Shown piece after piece: positions 17,709 to 26,339 of a stretch of 56,480 bases of DNA. The DNA lies in NCBI RefSeq assembly GCF_001499905.1, contig NZ_LQIS01000021.1, positions 1-56,480 of the forward strand, written 5' to 3'. The translations under genes and the position numbers were made by a program. Under the pieces are notes generated by a model. That model was not told the DNA's origin. It saw nothing but the letters and a program-made list of their open reading frames with translations, and did not search any database. This DNA comes from Mycobacterium sp. GA-1285. Lineage in GTDB: Bacteria > Actinomycetota > Actinomycetes > Mycobacteriales > Mycobacteriaceae. Every line of letters starts with the position of its first letter. Positions within the stretch are counted from its first letter, which is position 1.

Positions 17709-18049
17709 TGCGAAGAGGGGCCTTCCAGCTCGGAACGAACAGTTGCGACGAATCTGTCGCGACGGAGCCTCTAATGGCCGGGTTGCCGTGGGGTGAACGG
17801 AGCCCGAACAGTCGCCGCCGAGTCACAGGCCAATCGCGATATCACTGGTACAACCGTCATGCCCAGCCGAATCACAGCTGAGGTCAAGGCTTTTCACAGC
17901 TGGGCGATAGCTGACCGATGGCGACTGTGCGCCGGCGGTTACCGCTGTGTTCAGTGACAGGACACTTCGGGCGTCGACGGTTGGCGGAATCGTCTCGCAT
18001 GCGCTGCGACGCACGCCGCATGCAGCAGATAACGACTGGATGAGGAAAC
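17709..18049. promoter_or_regulatory. Intergenic region between the porin operon and a secreted-protein gene, with direct repeats
   Basis: 341 bp without a credible gene; it should hold promoters for both divergent transcripts. TCACAGCTG occurs twice in the same orientation at 17872-17880 and 17894-17902, exactly 22 bp (two helical turns) apart, as expected for tandem binding of a regulator. No convincing -35/-10 pair was found in either direction, so promoter positions are not assigned. Confidence 0.35.
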
Positions 18050-18577
18050 GTGACGTCACGCCAACTGTGCCTGCGAACGACAGCGCTCATTGTCGTGGCC
18101 GGCCTCGCCTCGTTCGCGACGCCGGTCGCTTCGGCCGACGACCTCGGCGTCGATCCGCAGACGCCCGGGCCCATCCAGGTTGCGCCCGCGCCCACCTCCG
18201 ACAACGCCGACCCGATCGCCGTCGCGGCATGTTCACAGTTCGCCTCGGTGCTCGACGGCAGCTCCTCGTACTACGGGGATTTCGCCGATTCGTTCGAGGG
18301 CTCCGACTACCGCGATCCGGCGGTGGCCAGCAGCAACGTGACCGGTCGCACCGCTTTACGGGAGTCCGCCGCGCTGGCCATGCGTGCGGCCGACACACCG
18401 GGATTGTCGGCGGATATCGCTCAACCCATGCGGGTGTGGTCGCTCGGCGCGACCAAGCTGTTGGTGAAGATGGGGCTGCGGATGTCGGGCGAGGGGTTGA
18501 ACAGCACCGCCACCGAGATGAACAACCAGGCGACGAAGGTGCAAGAGGCCTGCGCTGCGGCGGGCACTCACGCGTGA
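18050..18577 (+). CDS. Secreted hypothetical protein
   Basis: 175 residues. A signal peptide (hydrophobic about 8-25, cleavage near ASA-DD) is followed by a Pro-rich stretch to about residue 48 and a mostly helical domain. Two Cys outside the signal (AACSQF and VQEACAAAG) bracket that domain and probably form a disulfide. Start GTG at 18050 follows GAGGAAA. Family not named, although secreted proteins of this size and build are common in mycobacteria. Its TGA overlaps the GTG of the following lipoprotein gene (GTGA), so the two proteins are made together and may act together outside the membrane. Confidence 0.72.
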   Translation: MTSRQLCLRTTALIVVAGLASFATPVASADDLGVDPQTPGPIQVAPAPTSDNADPIAVAACSQFASVLDGSSSYYGDFADSFEGSDYRDPAVASSNVTGRTALRESAALAMRAADTPGLSADIAQPMRVWSLGATKLLVKMGLRMSGEGLNSTATEMNNQATKVQEACAAAGTHA

Positions 18578-19269
18578 GCATCGCGTTCCCTTGTGCCACG
18601 GGGCTTTTGGCGCTCGGAACGGGACTCGCCGGATGCGCCACACCGCCGACGGCTTCCGGGCCGCCGGCACCCGTCTCCGACACCGTGCTCGGCAGCTTGT
18701 TGTTGGACACGGTCGAGGTCGACGAGATCATGGGAACGGCTTCCATGCGGGCGCATCCGCTCGTCACGTCGATGGGCGATCATCGCGCGATGCTGCCCAA
18801 CCTCAGCTGCCTGGGCGTCTGGCAGCAAGACGAAGCGTCGACTTATGACCCCAGCCACTGGAAGTCGCTGCGCCAGCAGATGTCGCGCACCCCAGACACC
18901 GACCAGTGGGAGCATCTGGTCGTGCAGTCGGTGGTCTCATACCGCACGGCGGACGAAGCCCGTGAGTTCCTCGCCGAATCGGCGGACCGTTGGAGCAAGT
19001 GCACCCACCACGACGTCAACATCCAAGTCAACAACCAGGTGCTGCCGGCATGGCGGAGCGGGGAACTCACCCGGACCGACGATCGACTCGCCATGCCGTA
19101 TACGCGTGACGACGGCGGGCGGATGCGGTCCTGTCAACACGTGCTGCAGGCCGCGGCCAATGTCATCATCGACGTCGTCGCCTGCGCGCCGCCCGCCGCG
19201 CCGACGACCGCGCCCATGGTCAAGGCCGCCGATGTCGCCGACCGGATCGAAGCCGGGATGCCGAGATGA
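18574..19269 (+). CDS. Lipoprotein with PknH-type extracellular sensor domain
   Basis: 231 residues. A short signal ends in a textbook lipobox (LAGC), so the Cys is lipidated and the protein anchored outside the membrane. The rest resembles the PknH C-terminal-like sensor family (PF14032). Marks are the block on Cys-containing turns (NLSCLGVWQQ, SKCTHHDV, SCQHVLQ) and the final ADRIEAGMP helix. Relatives are the extracellular domain of the Ser/Thr kinase PknH and lipoproteins such as LppH; the ligand is unknown. The GTG start is coupled to the preceding gene; the frame is open further upstream, but without a start site that keeps the signal peptide N-terminal. Confidence 0.8.
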   Translation: MSIAFPCATGLLALGTGLAGCATPPTASGPPAPVSDTVLGSLLLDTVEVDEIMGTASMRAHPLVTSMGDHRAMLPNLSCLGVWQQDEASTYDPSHWKSLRQQMSRTPDTDQWEHLVVQSVVSYRTADEAREFLAESADRWSKCTHHDVNIQVNNQVLPAWRSGELTRTDDRLAMPYTRDDGGRMRSCQHVLQAAANVIIDVVACAPPAAPTTAPMVKAADVADRIEAGMPR

Positions 19270-19290
19270 CCGGCTGTGCCCGGGCGTCCG

Positions 19291-20157
19291 CTAAGCGCGC
19301 TTCGCGAGGAACTCCACCACGGCGTCGGCGAAGACGTCATTGCGGTCGCCGGCCACCATGTGTCCCGCGCCGCCGACGTCGACGAACTCGATATCCGGGA
19401 AGCGGGCGAGGAACTCTGCGGCGCGGTCCTCGGTGACCAGGTCGCTCATCTGCCCGCGCACCAGGAGCATCGGCACGCCGTCGCGCAGGATCGATGCCAC
19501 CGCTGCGTTCATCCGATCCACTTCGGTCACCTCGATCGGCGGGGATGCCGCCGTCCCGTCGATGAACTTCGGGTCCCAATGCCAGTACCACCGCCCGTCA
19601 CGCTCGCGCAGGTTCGTCCGCAGGCCGTCGAGATCGCTCGGTCTGCGCCGGTGCGGGTTGTACTCGGCGATCATGTCGGCGACTTCGTCCAGCGATACGA
19701 AGCCCGATTGCATCCGATCGGCCATGAAGTCGTGGATGCGCGATGCGCCGGAGGGGTCCATGTCCGGCACGATGTCGACCAGCACGACGGCGCGCACAGT
19801 TGTGGGCGCCAGTTCACCCGCGAGCAGCATCGCGGTGAATCCGCCGAGCGACGCCCCGACGATCACCGGCCGCGGCGGCAGCTCGGCGATCACTTCCAGA
19901 ACGTCGCCGGCGAAGCTGACGACGCGGTAGTCGCCGTCGGTGGACCAGTCCGATTCGCCATGGCCGCGCAGATCTACGGTGACGGCCTGCCATCCGCGTT
20001 CGGCGACCGCGGCCGCTGCCCGGCCCCAGGACCGCCGGGTCTGCCCGCCCCCGTGGAGGAACACCACCGCCGGCGCGGTCGGATCACCGATTCGGTCGGC
20101 CACGATCGTCAGGCCATCACTGCTGCAGACGCGAAAGACATTGGGAGAAGCGGTCAT
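19291..20157 (-). CDS. Alpha/beta-fold hydrolase
   Basis: 288 residues. There is an HGGGQ oxyanion loop (about 35-39), the nucleophile elbow GASLGG (S103), a late Asp in GQMSDLVTE and a His in GAGHMV. The cap region between residues 130 and 200 is rich in charged residues. Substrate unknown. Its ATG overlaps the stop of the upstream TetR gene (ATGA), so regulator and hydrolase are one operon and the hydrolase may act on the regulator's ligand or a CoA-pathway intermediate; that last step is inference. Confidence 0.85.
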   Translation of the reverse strand: MTASPNVFRVCSSDGLTIVADRIGDPTAPAVVFLHGGGQTRRSWGRAAAAVAERGWQAVTVDLRGHGESDWSTDGDYRVVSFAGDVLEVIAELPPRPVIVGASLGGFTAMLLAGELAPTTVRAVVLVDIVPDMDPSGASRIHDFMADRMQSGFVSLDEVADMIAEYNPHRRRPSDLDGLRTNLRERDGRWYWHWDPKFIDGTAASPPIEVTEVDRMNAAVASILRDGVPMLLVRGQMSDLVTEDRAAEFLARFPDIEFVDVGGAGHMVAGDRNDVFADAVVEFLAKRA

Positions 20158-20726
20158 CGGCGGGCTCCGGCGATGACGGTGCGAGTGACCGCCTCGGCTC
20201 GGCTGCGTCGAAACGAGCGGCCTTCGGTGAGGATCGCGTAGACGATTCCGCCGACGATGGCGTCGGCGGCCGCTTGCGATGTGGCGTCGTCGAGCCCGTC
20301 GGCCGACAACCGCGCCTTCACGCCTTCATGGAGCGGCGCGCTGAATCCCGCCTGCATGCGCGCCTTGGTGTCCTCGTGCTCCATCCCCGCGACGGTGAGG
20401 ATGCGCAGCATGGCGTTGCCGCGTTCGCCCGTGAGCGTCGCCGCGAGGCTGACGGCCCATCGGCTCAGGTCGGCCACGAGGTCCTCGGTGTGGGGGACGG
20501 GCTTGAGGATCTTGTCGGCATCGTCGAGCAGCACATCGGCGACGAGGGACGGCCGGCTCGGCCACCACCGATAGATCGTCTGCTTGCCGACACCGGCGCG
20601 CGCCGCGACGGCCTCGATGCTCAGCCCGTCGAATCCGCGCTGAAGCAGCAACTCCTTGGTGGCCGAGATGATCGCCGTTCGCGACCGCTCGCTGCGGCGA
20701 CGGGGCGCCTTGGCCTCGGTGACCAT
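20154..20726 (-). CDS. TetR-family transcriptional regulator
   Basis: 190 residues. The N-terminal helix-turn-helix is [22 protein letters not shown], split here around the turn; the C-terminal domain is a TetR_C-like ligand pocket. Start at 20726 is chosen because GGAG lies eight bases upstream; an ATG at 20741 is possible. A perfect 19-bp palindrome lies at 20793-20811 between this gene and the divergent epimerase-ACAD-thiolase run, and is its likely operator. It probably represses both directions until a ligand binds. Confidence 0.88.
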   Translation of the reverse strand: MVTEAKAPRRRSERSRTAIISATKELLLQRGFDGLSIEAVAARAGVGKQTIYRWWPSRPSLVADVLLDDADKILKPVPHTEDLVADLSRWAVSLAATLTGERGNAMLRILTVAGMEHEDTKARMQAGFSAPLHEGVKARLSADGLDDATSQAAADAIVGGIVYAILTEGRSFRRSRAEAVTRTVIAGARR

Positions 20727-20755
20727 CGATTGACTCCACATCTGACGGGGCCGGC

Positions 20756-20811
20756 TTTACAGATGGTGACAGCACTGCCTAATCTTGGCAAGACGAGACG
20801 TTGCGTCTCGT
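20756..20811 (+). promoter_or_regulatory. Promoter with TetR-type operator for the epimerase-ACAD run
   Basis: TTTACA (20756-20761), an 18-bp spacer and TAATCT (20780-20785) make a SigA-like promoter. The predicted start point coincides with a perfect inverted repeat ACGAGACG-TTG-CGTCTCGT at 20793-20811. A repressor sitting there would block initiation. The divergent TetR gene starts at 20726, so it is the obvious candidate repressor. The binding itself is inference. Confidence 0.6.
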
Positions 20812-20844
20812 GCGAGCGAGAGGGACGAGATTGGCCGACCGCCG

Positions 20845-21852
20845 GTGACGCCCACGAAGCTGGTCATCGGGGCCAGCGGCTTCCTGGGTTCGCACGTCAC
20901 CAAACAGTTGGCCGCAAGCGGCGACGACGTGCGGGTGCTGATCCGTCCGACCAGTTCGACCCGCGGCATCGACGGAGTGCCGGTCGAGATCCGGCGCGGC
21001 GACATCTTCGATCCGGACAGCGTGCGATCGGCGATGCGCGGATGCGATGTCGTGTACTACTGCGTCGTCGACGCCCGTCCGTGGCTGCTGGACCCGGCGC
21101 CGATGTGGCGCACGAACGTCGACGGCTTGCAAGCCGTGCTGGACATCGCGGTGGACGCCGGCCTCCACCGCTTCGTGTTCACCAGCTCGGTCGCCACCAT
21201 CGGCCGGTCCACGGACGGACCCGCCGACGAGACCACCGCCCACAACTGGCTCGACCTCGGTGGCGCCTACGTTCGCAGTCGCGTGCAGGCCGAGCGGATG
21301 GTGTTGCGCTACAGCGCCGAGAAAGGCCTTCCCGCCGTCGCGATGTGCGTCTCGAACACCTACGGCCCCGGGGACTGGCTGCCGACCCCGCACGGCGCGT
21401 TGCTGTCGGCGGCCGTGCGCGGCAAGTTGCGGTTCTACATCGACGGTTTCGAGAGTGAGACGGTCGGCATCGAGGACGCCGCCCGCGCCATGATCCTGGC
21501 CGGCGAGCGCGGCCGGGTCGGCGAGCGGTACATCGTTTCCGAGCGGTGGATGAGCGCGCGCGAGATCTTCGAGACAGGTTGCAGCGCTGTGGGAATCGAA
21601 CCCCCTCGGCGGGGCGTGCCGATCGCGTTGATGGCCGCCGCCAGCTACCCGAACAGCTGGATCGCCCGGGTCCGCGGCCGGGACACCATGTTGACACCGC
21701 TGAACATCCGCCTGATGCACGTCATGTCGCGGATGAACCACTCGAAGGCGGTCCGGGAACTCGGATGGGATCCGTCACCCACTCCGGACGCGATCGCCGC
21801 GGCCGCGCATTTCTTCCGCACCTCTCGCCGGACCAGCACGGAGTCCCGATGA
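20845..21852 (+). CDS. NAD-dependent epimerase/dehydratase (extended SDR)
   Basis: 335 residues. The cofactor site is GASGFLGSHV (about 9-18) and the catalytic Ser lies in FTSSVATIG. The Tyr motif is YVRSR: Y142 is present but the usual Lys is Arg (R146), a substitution I believe other mycobacterial relatives share. The family includes dihydroflavonol-reductase-like and 3-beta-hydroxysteroid-dehydrogenase-like enzymes, so a hydroxyacyl or sterol-type substrate is plausible. The GTG at 20845 is chosen because the TTG at 20785 lies upstream of the predicted transcription start and operator. Its stop overlaps the ACAD start (ATGA). Confidence 0.8.
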   Translation: MTPTKLVIGASGFLGSHVTKQLAASGDDVRVLIRPTSSTRGIDGVPVEIRRGDIFDPDSVRSAMRGCDVVYYCVVDARPWLLDPAPMWRTNVDGLQAVLDIAVDAGLHRFVFTSSVATIGRSTDGPADETTAHNWLDLGGAYVRSRVQAERMVLRYSAEKGLPAVAMCVSNTYGPGDWLPTPHGALLSAAVRGKLRFYIDGFESETVGIEDAARAMILAGERGRVGERYIVSERWMSAREIFETGCSAVGIEPPRRGVPIALMAAASYPNSWIARVRGRDTMLTPLNIRLMHVMSRMNHSKAVRELGWDPSPTPDAIAAAAHFFRTSRRTSTESR

Positions 21853-24068
21853 CCCTGGCCCTCACCCCCGAACAGCGGGAACTCAGCGACTCCGTCGCCC
21901 GGTTCGCGGCACGGCGCGCCCCGATGTCCGCCACCCGCGAGTCCTTCGACCGACTTGCGAAAGGCCATCTGCCGTCATGGTGGGAGGAGTTCGCGGCCAA
22001 CGGATTTCACGCCGTGCACTTGCCCGAGCGTTACGGCGGCCAGGGCGGGAGCCTGCTCGACGCCGCCTGTGTCCTCGAGGCGGCGGGCAAGGCGTCGCTG
22101 CCGGGTCCACTGCTGCCGACCGTGGCGACGGGCGCCGTCGCCTTGTCAGGTGAACCCACCCCGCCGGTCGAGACGTTGCTGACGCGCCTCGCCGACGGTG
22201 AAGCGGCCGCGCTGGCCTTGCCGGGTGACTCGACGTTCACCGCGAGTGACGACGGTCAGCGGTGGTTGATCGACGGCGGCTCGGACCTCCTTGCGGGAAT
22301 CTGCACGGCGACGACGGCATTGATCAGCGCGGTCACCGACCGCGGGGATCGCATCTGGGTCGTCGTCGAAACCACGCACCCCTCGGCGGCGGTCGAGTCC
22401 GTGCGCGGGACGGACCTGTTGACCGACCTCGGCAGGTTGCGTCTGGCCGGCTATCCGGTCGAGAAGACCGACGTCGTCGACGGTATCGACGTGGATCGGG
22501 CCGAGTACCTCACGACCGCGCTGACGGCGAGCGTGGCCGCTGGTATCACGCAGTGGTGTGTGGAGGCCGCCACCGCGCATCTGCGTACGCGCGAACAGTT
22601 CGGCAAACTCATCGGCACGTTCCAAGCGCTGCAGCACAGCGCCGCAATGCTCTTGGTCAACAGCGAGTTGGCCAGCGCGGCAACCTGGGATGCGGTGCGT
22701 GCGGTAGCCGACCCGATCGACCAACACGCGATCGCCGCGTCCGGGGCCGCGCTGATGGCCATCGAGCCTTGCCCGGACCTCGCGCTGGACACGCTGACGA
22801 TGTTCGGCGCCATCGGCTTCACCTGGGAACACGACCTGCACCTGTACTGGCGCCGGGCCATCAGCCTGTCCGCCTCGATCGGCGACAAGACTCGCTGGGC
22901 CACGCGGCTGGGCGAATTGAGCACCACGCGCGAGCGTGACTTCTCGGTCGGCCTCGGTGACGCCGAAGCCGAGTTCCGGGCCTGGGTTGCCGAAACGCTC
23001 GACAAGGCTGCAATGTCCCACAACGACGGCCAGGGCCGCCAGGGCGATTACGAGCATTTCGCCACCGGCGCGCAGCGCACCGCCATCGCCGACGCCGGCC
23101 TGATCGCGCCACATTGGCCGCCGCCCTGGGGAATCGGTGCCAGCCCGCTGCAACAACTGATCATCGACGAGGAGTTCGGCAAGCGGCCCGCGGTGGTGCG
23201 GCCGTCGTTGGGAATCGCCGAATGGATCCTGCCCTCACTGATCAAAGCCGGCCCGAAGGAGCTGCAGGACCGACTCATCCCACCCACCCAGCGCGGCGAG
23301 CTGGCATGGTGCCAGTTGTTCAGTGAGCCGGGCGCGGGCTCCGATCTCGCCGCACTGGCGACACGCGCGACCAAGGCCGACGGCGGATGGCGCATCCACG
23401 GACACAAGATCTGGACCTCGTCGGCGCACCGGGCCGATTACGGAGCGCTCCTGGCCCGCACCGATCCGACCGCCCCGAAGCACCGCGGGATCGGCTATTT
23501 CATCGTCGACATGCGTTCACCGGGCATCGAAGTCCAGCCGATCAAACAGGCCAGCGGGGAACAGGAGTTCAACGAGGTCTTCCTCGACGATGTCTTCGTC
23601 CCCGACGAGATGCTGCTGGGCGAACCGACCGGCGGATGGGCGTTGGCGATCGCCACCATGGCCGAAGAACGTTCGGCCATCAGCGGTTACGTCCAGTACG
23701 ACCGGGCGGTGCCACTGCGTCGAATCGCCGCGGCACCCGACGGCCTACGCGACGACAGGCTGCGCGAACTCGGCGAGCTCGACGCCTACGCCAACGCGAT
23801 CAAGGCGCTCGGCGTGCGCGAGACCGTCCGGTTGCTCGACGGACAGGATTCGGGCCCGGCGTCCAGCATCGCCAAGGTCGCGATGAACGTGCTTCTGCGA
23901 CGTACCTTTCCGGCGACGCTCGGCGCGGCGGGCCGTTCGGCGATGGCGGCCGATTCGGACGTCGTACAGCCGTATCTGCGAGTGCCCGCCGAGCTGATCG
24001 GCGGCGGCACCAGGGAGATTCAGCTCAACATCATCGCCCAGATGATCCTGGGGCTTCCGCGCAAGTAA
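21849..24068 (+). CDS. Double-length acyl-CoA dehydrogenase (fused FadE)
   Basis: 739 residues: two acyl-CoA dehydrogenase units in one chain. The first half (about 1-365) keeps REQFGKLIGTFQALQH near residue 247. The second half (about 370-739) has the FAD/substrate motif EPGAGSDLA near 493 and the C-terminal GGGTREIQLNIIAQ. In M. tuberculosis such fusions (FadE34, FadE22, FadE6) replace the usual two-subunit heteromer, and FadE34 acts on steroid side-chain CoA esters. The exact substrate here is open; the neighbouring epimerase, thiolase-fold protein and DUF35 protein suggest a bulky, sterol- or ring-bearing CoA ester. ATG overlaps the upstream stop. Confidence 0.85.
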   Translation: MTLALTPEQRELSDSVARFAARRAPMSATRESFDRLAKGHLPSWWEEFAANGFHAVHLPERYGGQGGSLLDAACVLEAAGKASLPGPLLPTVATGAVALSGEPTPPVETLLTRLADGEAAALALPGDSTFTASDDGQRWLIDGGSDLLAGICTATTALISAVTDRGDRIWVVVETTHPSAAVESVRGTDLLTDLGRLRLAGYPVEKTDVVDGIDVDRAEYLTTALTASVAAGITQWCVEAATAHLRTREQFGKLIGTFQALQHSAAMLLVNSELASAATWDAVRAVADPIDQHAIAASGAALMAIEPCPDLALDTLTMFGAIGFTWEHDLHLYWRRAISLSASIGDKTRWATRLGELSTTRERDFSVGLGDAEAEFRAWVAETLDKAAMSHNDGQGRQGDYEHFATGAQRTAIADAGLIAPHWPPPWGIGASPLQQLIIDEEFGKRPAVVRPSLGIAEWILPSLIKAGPKELQDRLIPPTQRGELAWCQLFSEPGAGSDLAALATRATKADGGWRIHGHKIWTSSAHRADYGALLARTDPTAPKHRGIGYFIVDMRSPGIEVQPIKQASGEQEFNEVFLDDVFVPDEMLLGEPTGGWALAIATMAEERSAISGYVQYDRAVPLRRIAAAPDGLRDDRLRELGELDAYANAIKALGVRETVRLLDGQDSGPASSIAKVAMNVLLRRTFPATLGAAGRSAMAADSDVVQPYLRVPAELIGGGTREIQLNIIAQMILGLPRK

Positions 24069-24087
24069 CGAATCGAGAAGGACATCC

Positions 24088-25296
24088 ATGGGTCTACGTG
24101 GTGAAGCCGCGATCGTCGGCTACGTCGAACTACCACCGGAGCGGATGAACAAGGCCACACCGGCACCGTTCACCCTCGAGCAGTGGGCCGAGCTGGGGTC
24201 GGCCGCGCTCGACGATGCCGGCCTCTCCGGTGAGCTTGTCAACGGCATCGTCACCTCGCATCTGGCCGAGTCGGAGATCTTCGTACCGTCCACGATCGCC
24301 GAATACTTGGGCGTCCCAGGCAACTTCGCGGAGCTCGTCGACCTCGGTGGTGCGAGCGCGGCGGCGATGGTGTGGCGGGCGGCAGCGGCGATCGAACTGG
24401 GGATCTGCGACGTCGTGCTGTGCGCACTGCCCGCCCGCTACATCACGCCGATGTCGGAGAAGAAGCCGAAGCCGTTGGTGGACGCGGTGTTCTTCGGGTC
24501 GTCGAGCAACCAGTACGGTTCTCCGCAGGCCGAATTCGAGATCCCTTACGGCAACCTCGGCCAGAACGGGCCGTACGGGCAGGTGGCCACCCGCTATGGA
24601 GCGGTCTACGGCTACGACGAGCGGGCGATGGCCAAGATCGTCGTCGACCAGCGAGTCAACGCGAACCACACCGACGGCGCGATCTGGAAGGACAAGCCGC
24701 TCACCGTCGGGGACGTGTTGGCCAGCCCGATCATCGCCGACCCATTGCACATGCTCGAGATCGTGATGCCGTGTGTGGGTGGCGCCGCGGTGGTCATCGC
24801 GAGCGCTGACATCGCCAAGCGGGCGCGGAACAGGCCGGTGTGGATCAAGGGCTTTGGTGAGCACGTCCCGTTCAAGACCCCCACGTATGCGGTCGATCTC
24901 CTGCACACCCCGATGGCGGAGGCCGCCGCAACCGCGTTCGGCATGACCCATCTCACCCGCGCCGATATGGACATGGTCTCCATCTACGACTGCTACACGA
25001 TCACCGTGCTGCTCTCGCTGGAGGATGCGGGGTTCTGCGAGAAGGGCAAAGGCATGCAGTTCGTCGCCGACCACGACCTCACGTTCCGTGGCGACTTTCC
25101 GCTCAACACCGCCGGTGGCCAACTCGGGTTCGGCCAGGCCGGTCTGGCGGGCGGAATGCACCACGTCTGCGACGCCGTCCGCCAGATCATGGGCCGCGCC
25201 CAAGCGGCACAGGTGCCCGACTGCAACCGCGCTTTCGTATCCGGTAACGGTGGAATCCTGTCCGAGCAGACCGTCCTCATTCTCGAAGGAGACTGA
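24088..25296 (+). CDS. Thiolase-fold lipid-transfer/aldolase-type protein (Ltp-like)
   Basis: 402 residues, thiolase superfamily. The nucleophilic Cys of true thiolases is absent: the segment that should hold it reads LVDLGGASAAAMV. The GHPxG histidine region reads GFGQAGLAGG, and the terminal CxG motif is replaced by GNGGILSE. SIYDCYT, typical of Ltp2-like proteins, is present. That pattern fits retro-aldolases such as Ltp2, which cleave steroid side chains as a complex with a DUF35 protein. The next gene, 3 bp on, is a DUF35 protein. ATG at 24088 follows GAGAAGGA. Confidence 0.82.
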   Translation: MGLRGEAAIVGYVELPPERMNKATPAPFTLEQWAELGSAALDDAGLSGELVNGIVTSHLAESEIFVPSTIAEYLGVPGNFAELVDLGGASAAAMVWRAAAAIELGICDVVLCALPARYITPMSEKKPKPLVDAVFFGSSSNQYGSPQAEFEIPYGNLGQNGPYGQVATRYGAVYGYDERAMAKIVVDQRVNANHTDGAIWKDKPLTVGDVLASPIIADPLHMLEIVMPCVGGAAVVIASADIAKRARNRPVWIKGFGEHVPFKTPTYAVDLLHTPMAEAAATAFGMTHLTRADMDMVSIYDCYTITVLLSLEDAGFCEKGKGMQFVADHDLTFRGDFPLNTAGGQLGFGQAGLAGGMHHVCDAVRQIMGRAQAAQVPDCNRAFVSGNGGILSEQTVLILEGD

Positions 25297-25299
25297 CCT

Positions 25300-25710
25300 G
25301 TGACGTCCTTCGAACGGCCCATGCCCGTCAAAACCCCGACCACCGCGCCCTTTTGGGACGCGCTGGCCCAGCACCGCATCCTGATCCAGTACTCGCCCTC
25401 GTCGGATGCGTATGTGTTCTATCCGCGGGTCCGGGCACCGCGGACCCTCGCCGACGACCTCGAGTGGCGCGAGATCTCCGGGATGGGCACGCTGTACTCC
25501 TACACGGTGGCTCGCAGACCCGTCGGACCGCATTTCGCCGATGCGGTGCCCCAGCTGCTCGCGATCGTCGAATGGGATGAGGGACCTCGGTTTTCCACCG
25601 AGCTCGTCGACGTCGAACCTGACGAGCTGAACGTCGGGATGCGGGTCAAACCCGTGTTCTTCGACTACCCCGAGCATGACGTGACGATGCTGCGCTACAC
25701 ACCCGCGTAG
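25300..25710 (+). CDS. DUF35 OB-fold protein lacking the zinc-ribbon cysteines
   Basis: 136 residues. It keeps the DUF35 OB-fold pattern (GTLYSYTVARRP, LLAIVEWDEGPRFST, the LNVGMRVKPVF strand). The N-terminal rubredoxin-like zinc ribbon normally has two CxxC pairs; here the stretch reads IQYSPSSDAYVFYPR and the protein has no Cys at all. DUF35 proteins partner thiolase-fold aldolases and hydratases in CoA pathways, and this one directly follows such a gene. It probably stabilises or closes the partner's active site. GTG start three bases after the upstream stop. Confidence 0.8.
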   Translation: MTSFERPMPVKTPTTAPFWDALAQHRILIQYSPSSDAYVFYPRVRAPRTLADDLEWREISGMGTLYSYTVARRPVGPHFADAVPQLLAIVEWDEGPRFSTELVDVEPDELNVGMRVKPVFFDYPEHDVTMLRYTPA

Positions 25711-25715
25711 TCGGC

Positions 25716-26339
25716 TTATCGCCGCAGCGGGGCCAGCAGCGCTTCCAGACCGTAGGCGAACACCGCGTCGTAGTCGGTGGGTGACTGCAGCGCTTCGACG
25801 AGGGCCCGGTCGGGCCAGTCGTCGGTCCACAGCGATGGGTCCTCCTCCTCGTGCTTCTCGCCGCGCACGGCCGAAAACTGCATCACCGCAGACGAAATGA
25901 CATGCACCTCCACCGCACGCAGCACCAGCGCGGCATCGTGACCCGTGACCCCGAGTTCGGCGAGTTGAGCCGCCAGCGCCTGTTGCACCGGTAGGAACAG
26001 CCTCGGGGTCTGGTCACGCTCGTGGGCAATGGCGAGCAGATGTTGCCTGCTGATGAGCACCCGGCGTTGAGCGTCAGCGAGTGACGCGATGCGGTCGACC
26101 GCGCTGTCACCGTCGGTGGGAAGATGTGCCATTTCGTCGAGGAGCCGGTCGACCAGACTGTCGAACAGCTTGTCGCGGCCACCGACGTGCCAATAGATCG
26201 ACGTCACCGCCACACCGAGCTGCTCGGCCAACCCGCGCATGGTGAACCCGTCCACCCCGTCCCGTTCGATCATCCTGGCGGCGGTGTCGAGGATGCTGTC
26301 GGCGTTGATCGACTCCCTACCCCCGCTCAACCGGTTCAC
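25716..26339 (-). CDS. TetR-family transcriptional regulator
   Basis: 207 residues. The helix-turn-helix is TMRGLAEQLGVAVTSIYWHV (about 33-52), followed by a TetR_C domain rich in acidic residues near EKHEEEDPSLW. The GTG start overlaps the end of the upstream Rieske gene by 23 bases, so it is in the same leftward operon. A perfect palindrome at 27681-27697 in front of that operon is the likely binding site, which would make the regulator autoregulated and in control of the divergent amidohydrolase gene as well. Confidence 0.82.
   Translation of the reverse strand: MNRLSGGRESINADSILDTAARMIERDGVDGFTMRGLAEQLGVAVTSIYWHVGGRDKLFDSLVDRLLDEMAHLPTDGDSAVDRIASLADAQRRVLISRQHLLAIAHERDQTPRLFLPVQQALAAQLAELGVTGHDAALVLRAVEVHVISSAVMQFSAVRGEKHEEEDPSLWTDDWPDRALVEALQSPTDYDAVFAYGLEALLAPLRR

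Noticed and set aside
17823..18059. 78-residue leftward open frame in the intergenic region
   Set aside because: Overlaps the start of the secreted-protein gene and has no ribosome site or family resemblance.
24130..25830. 566-residue leftward open frame
   Set aside because: Antisense shadow of the thiolase-fold and DUF35 genes.
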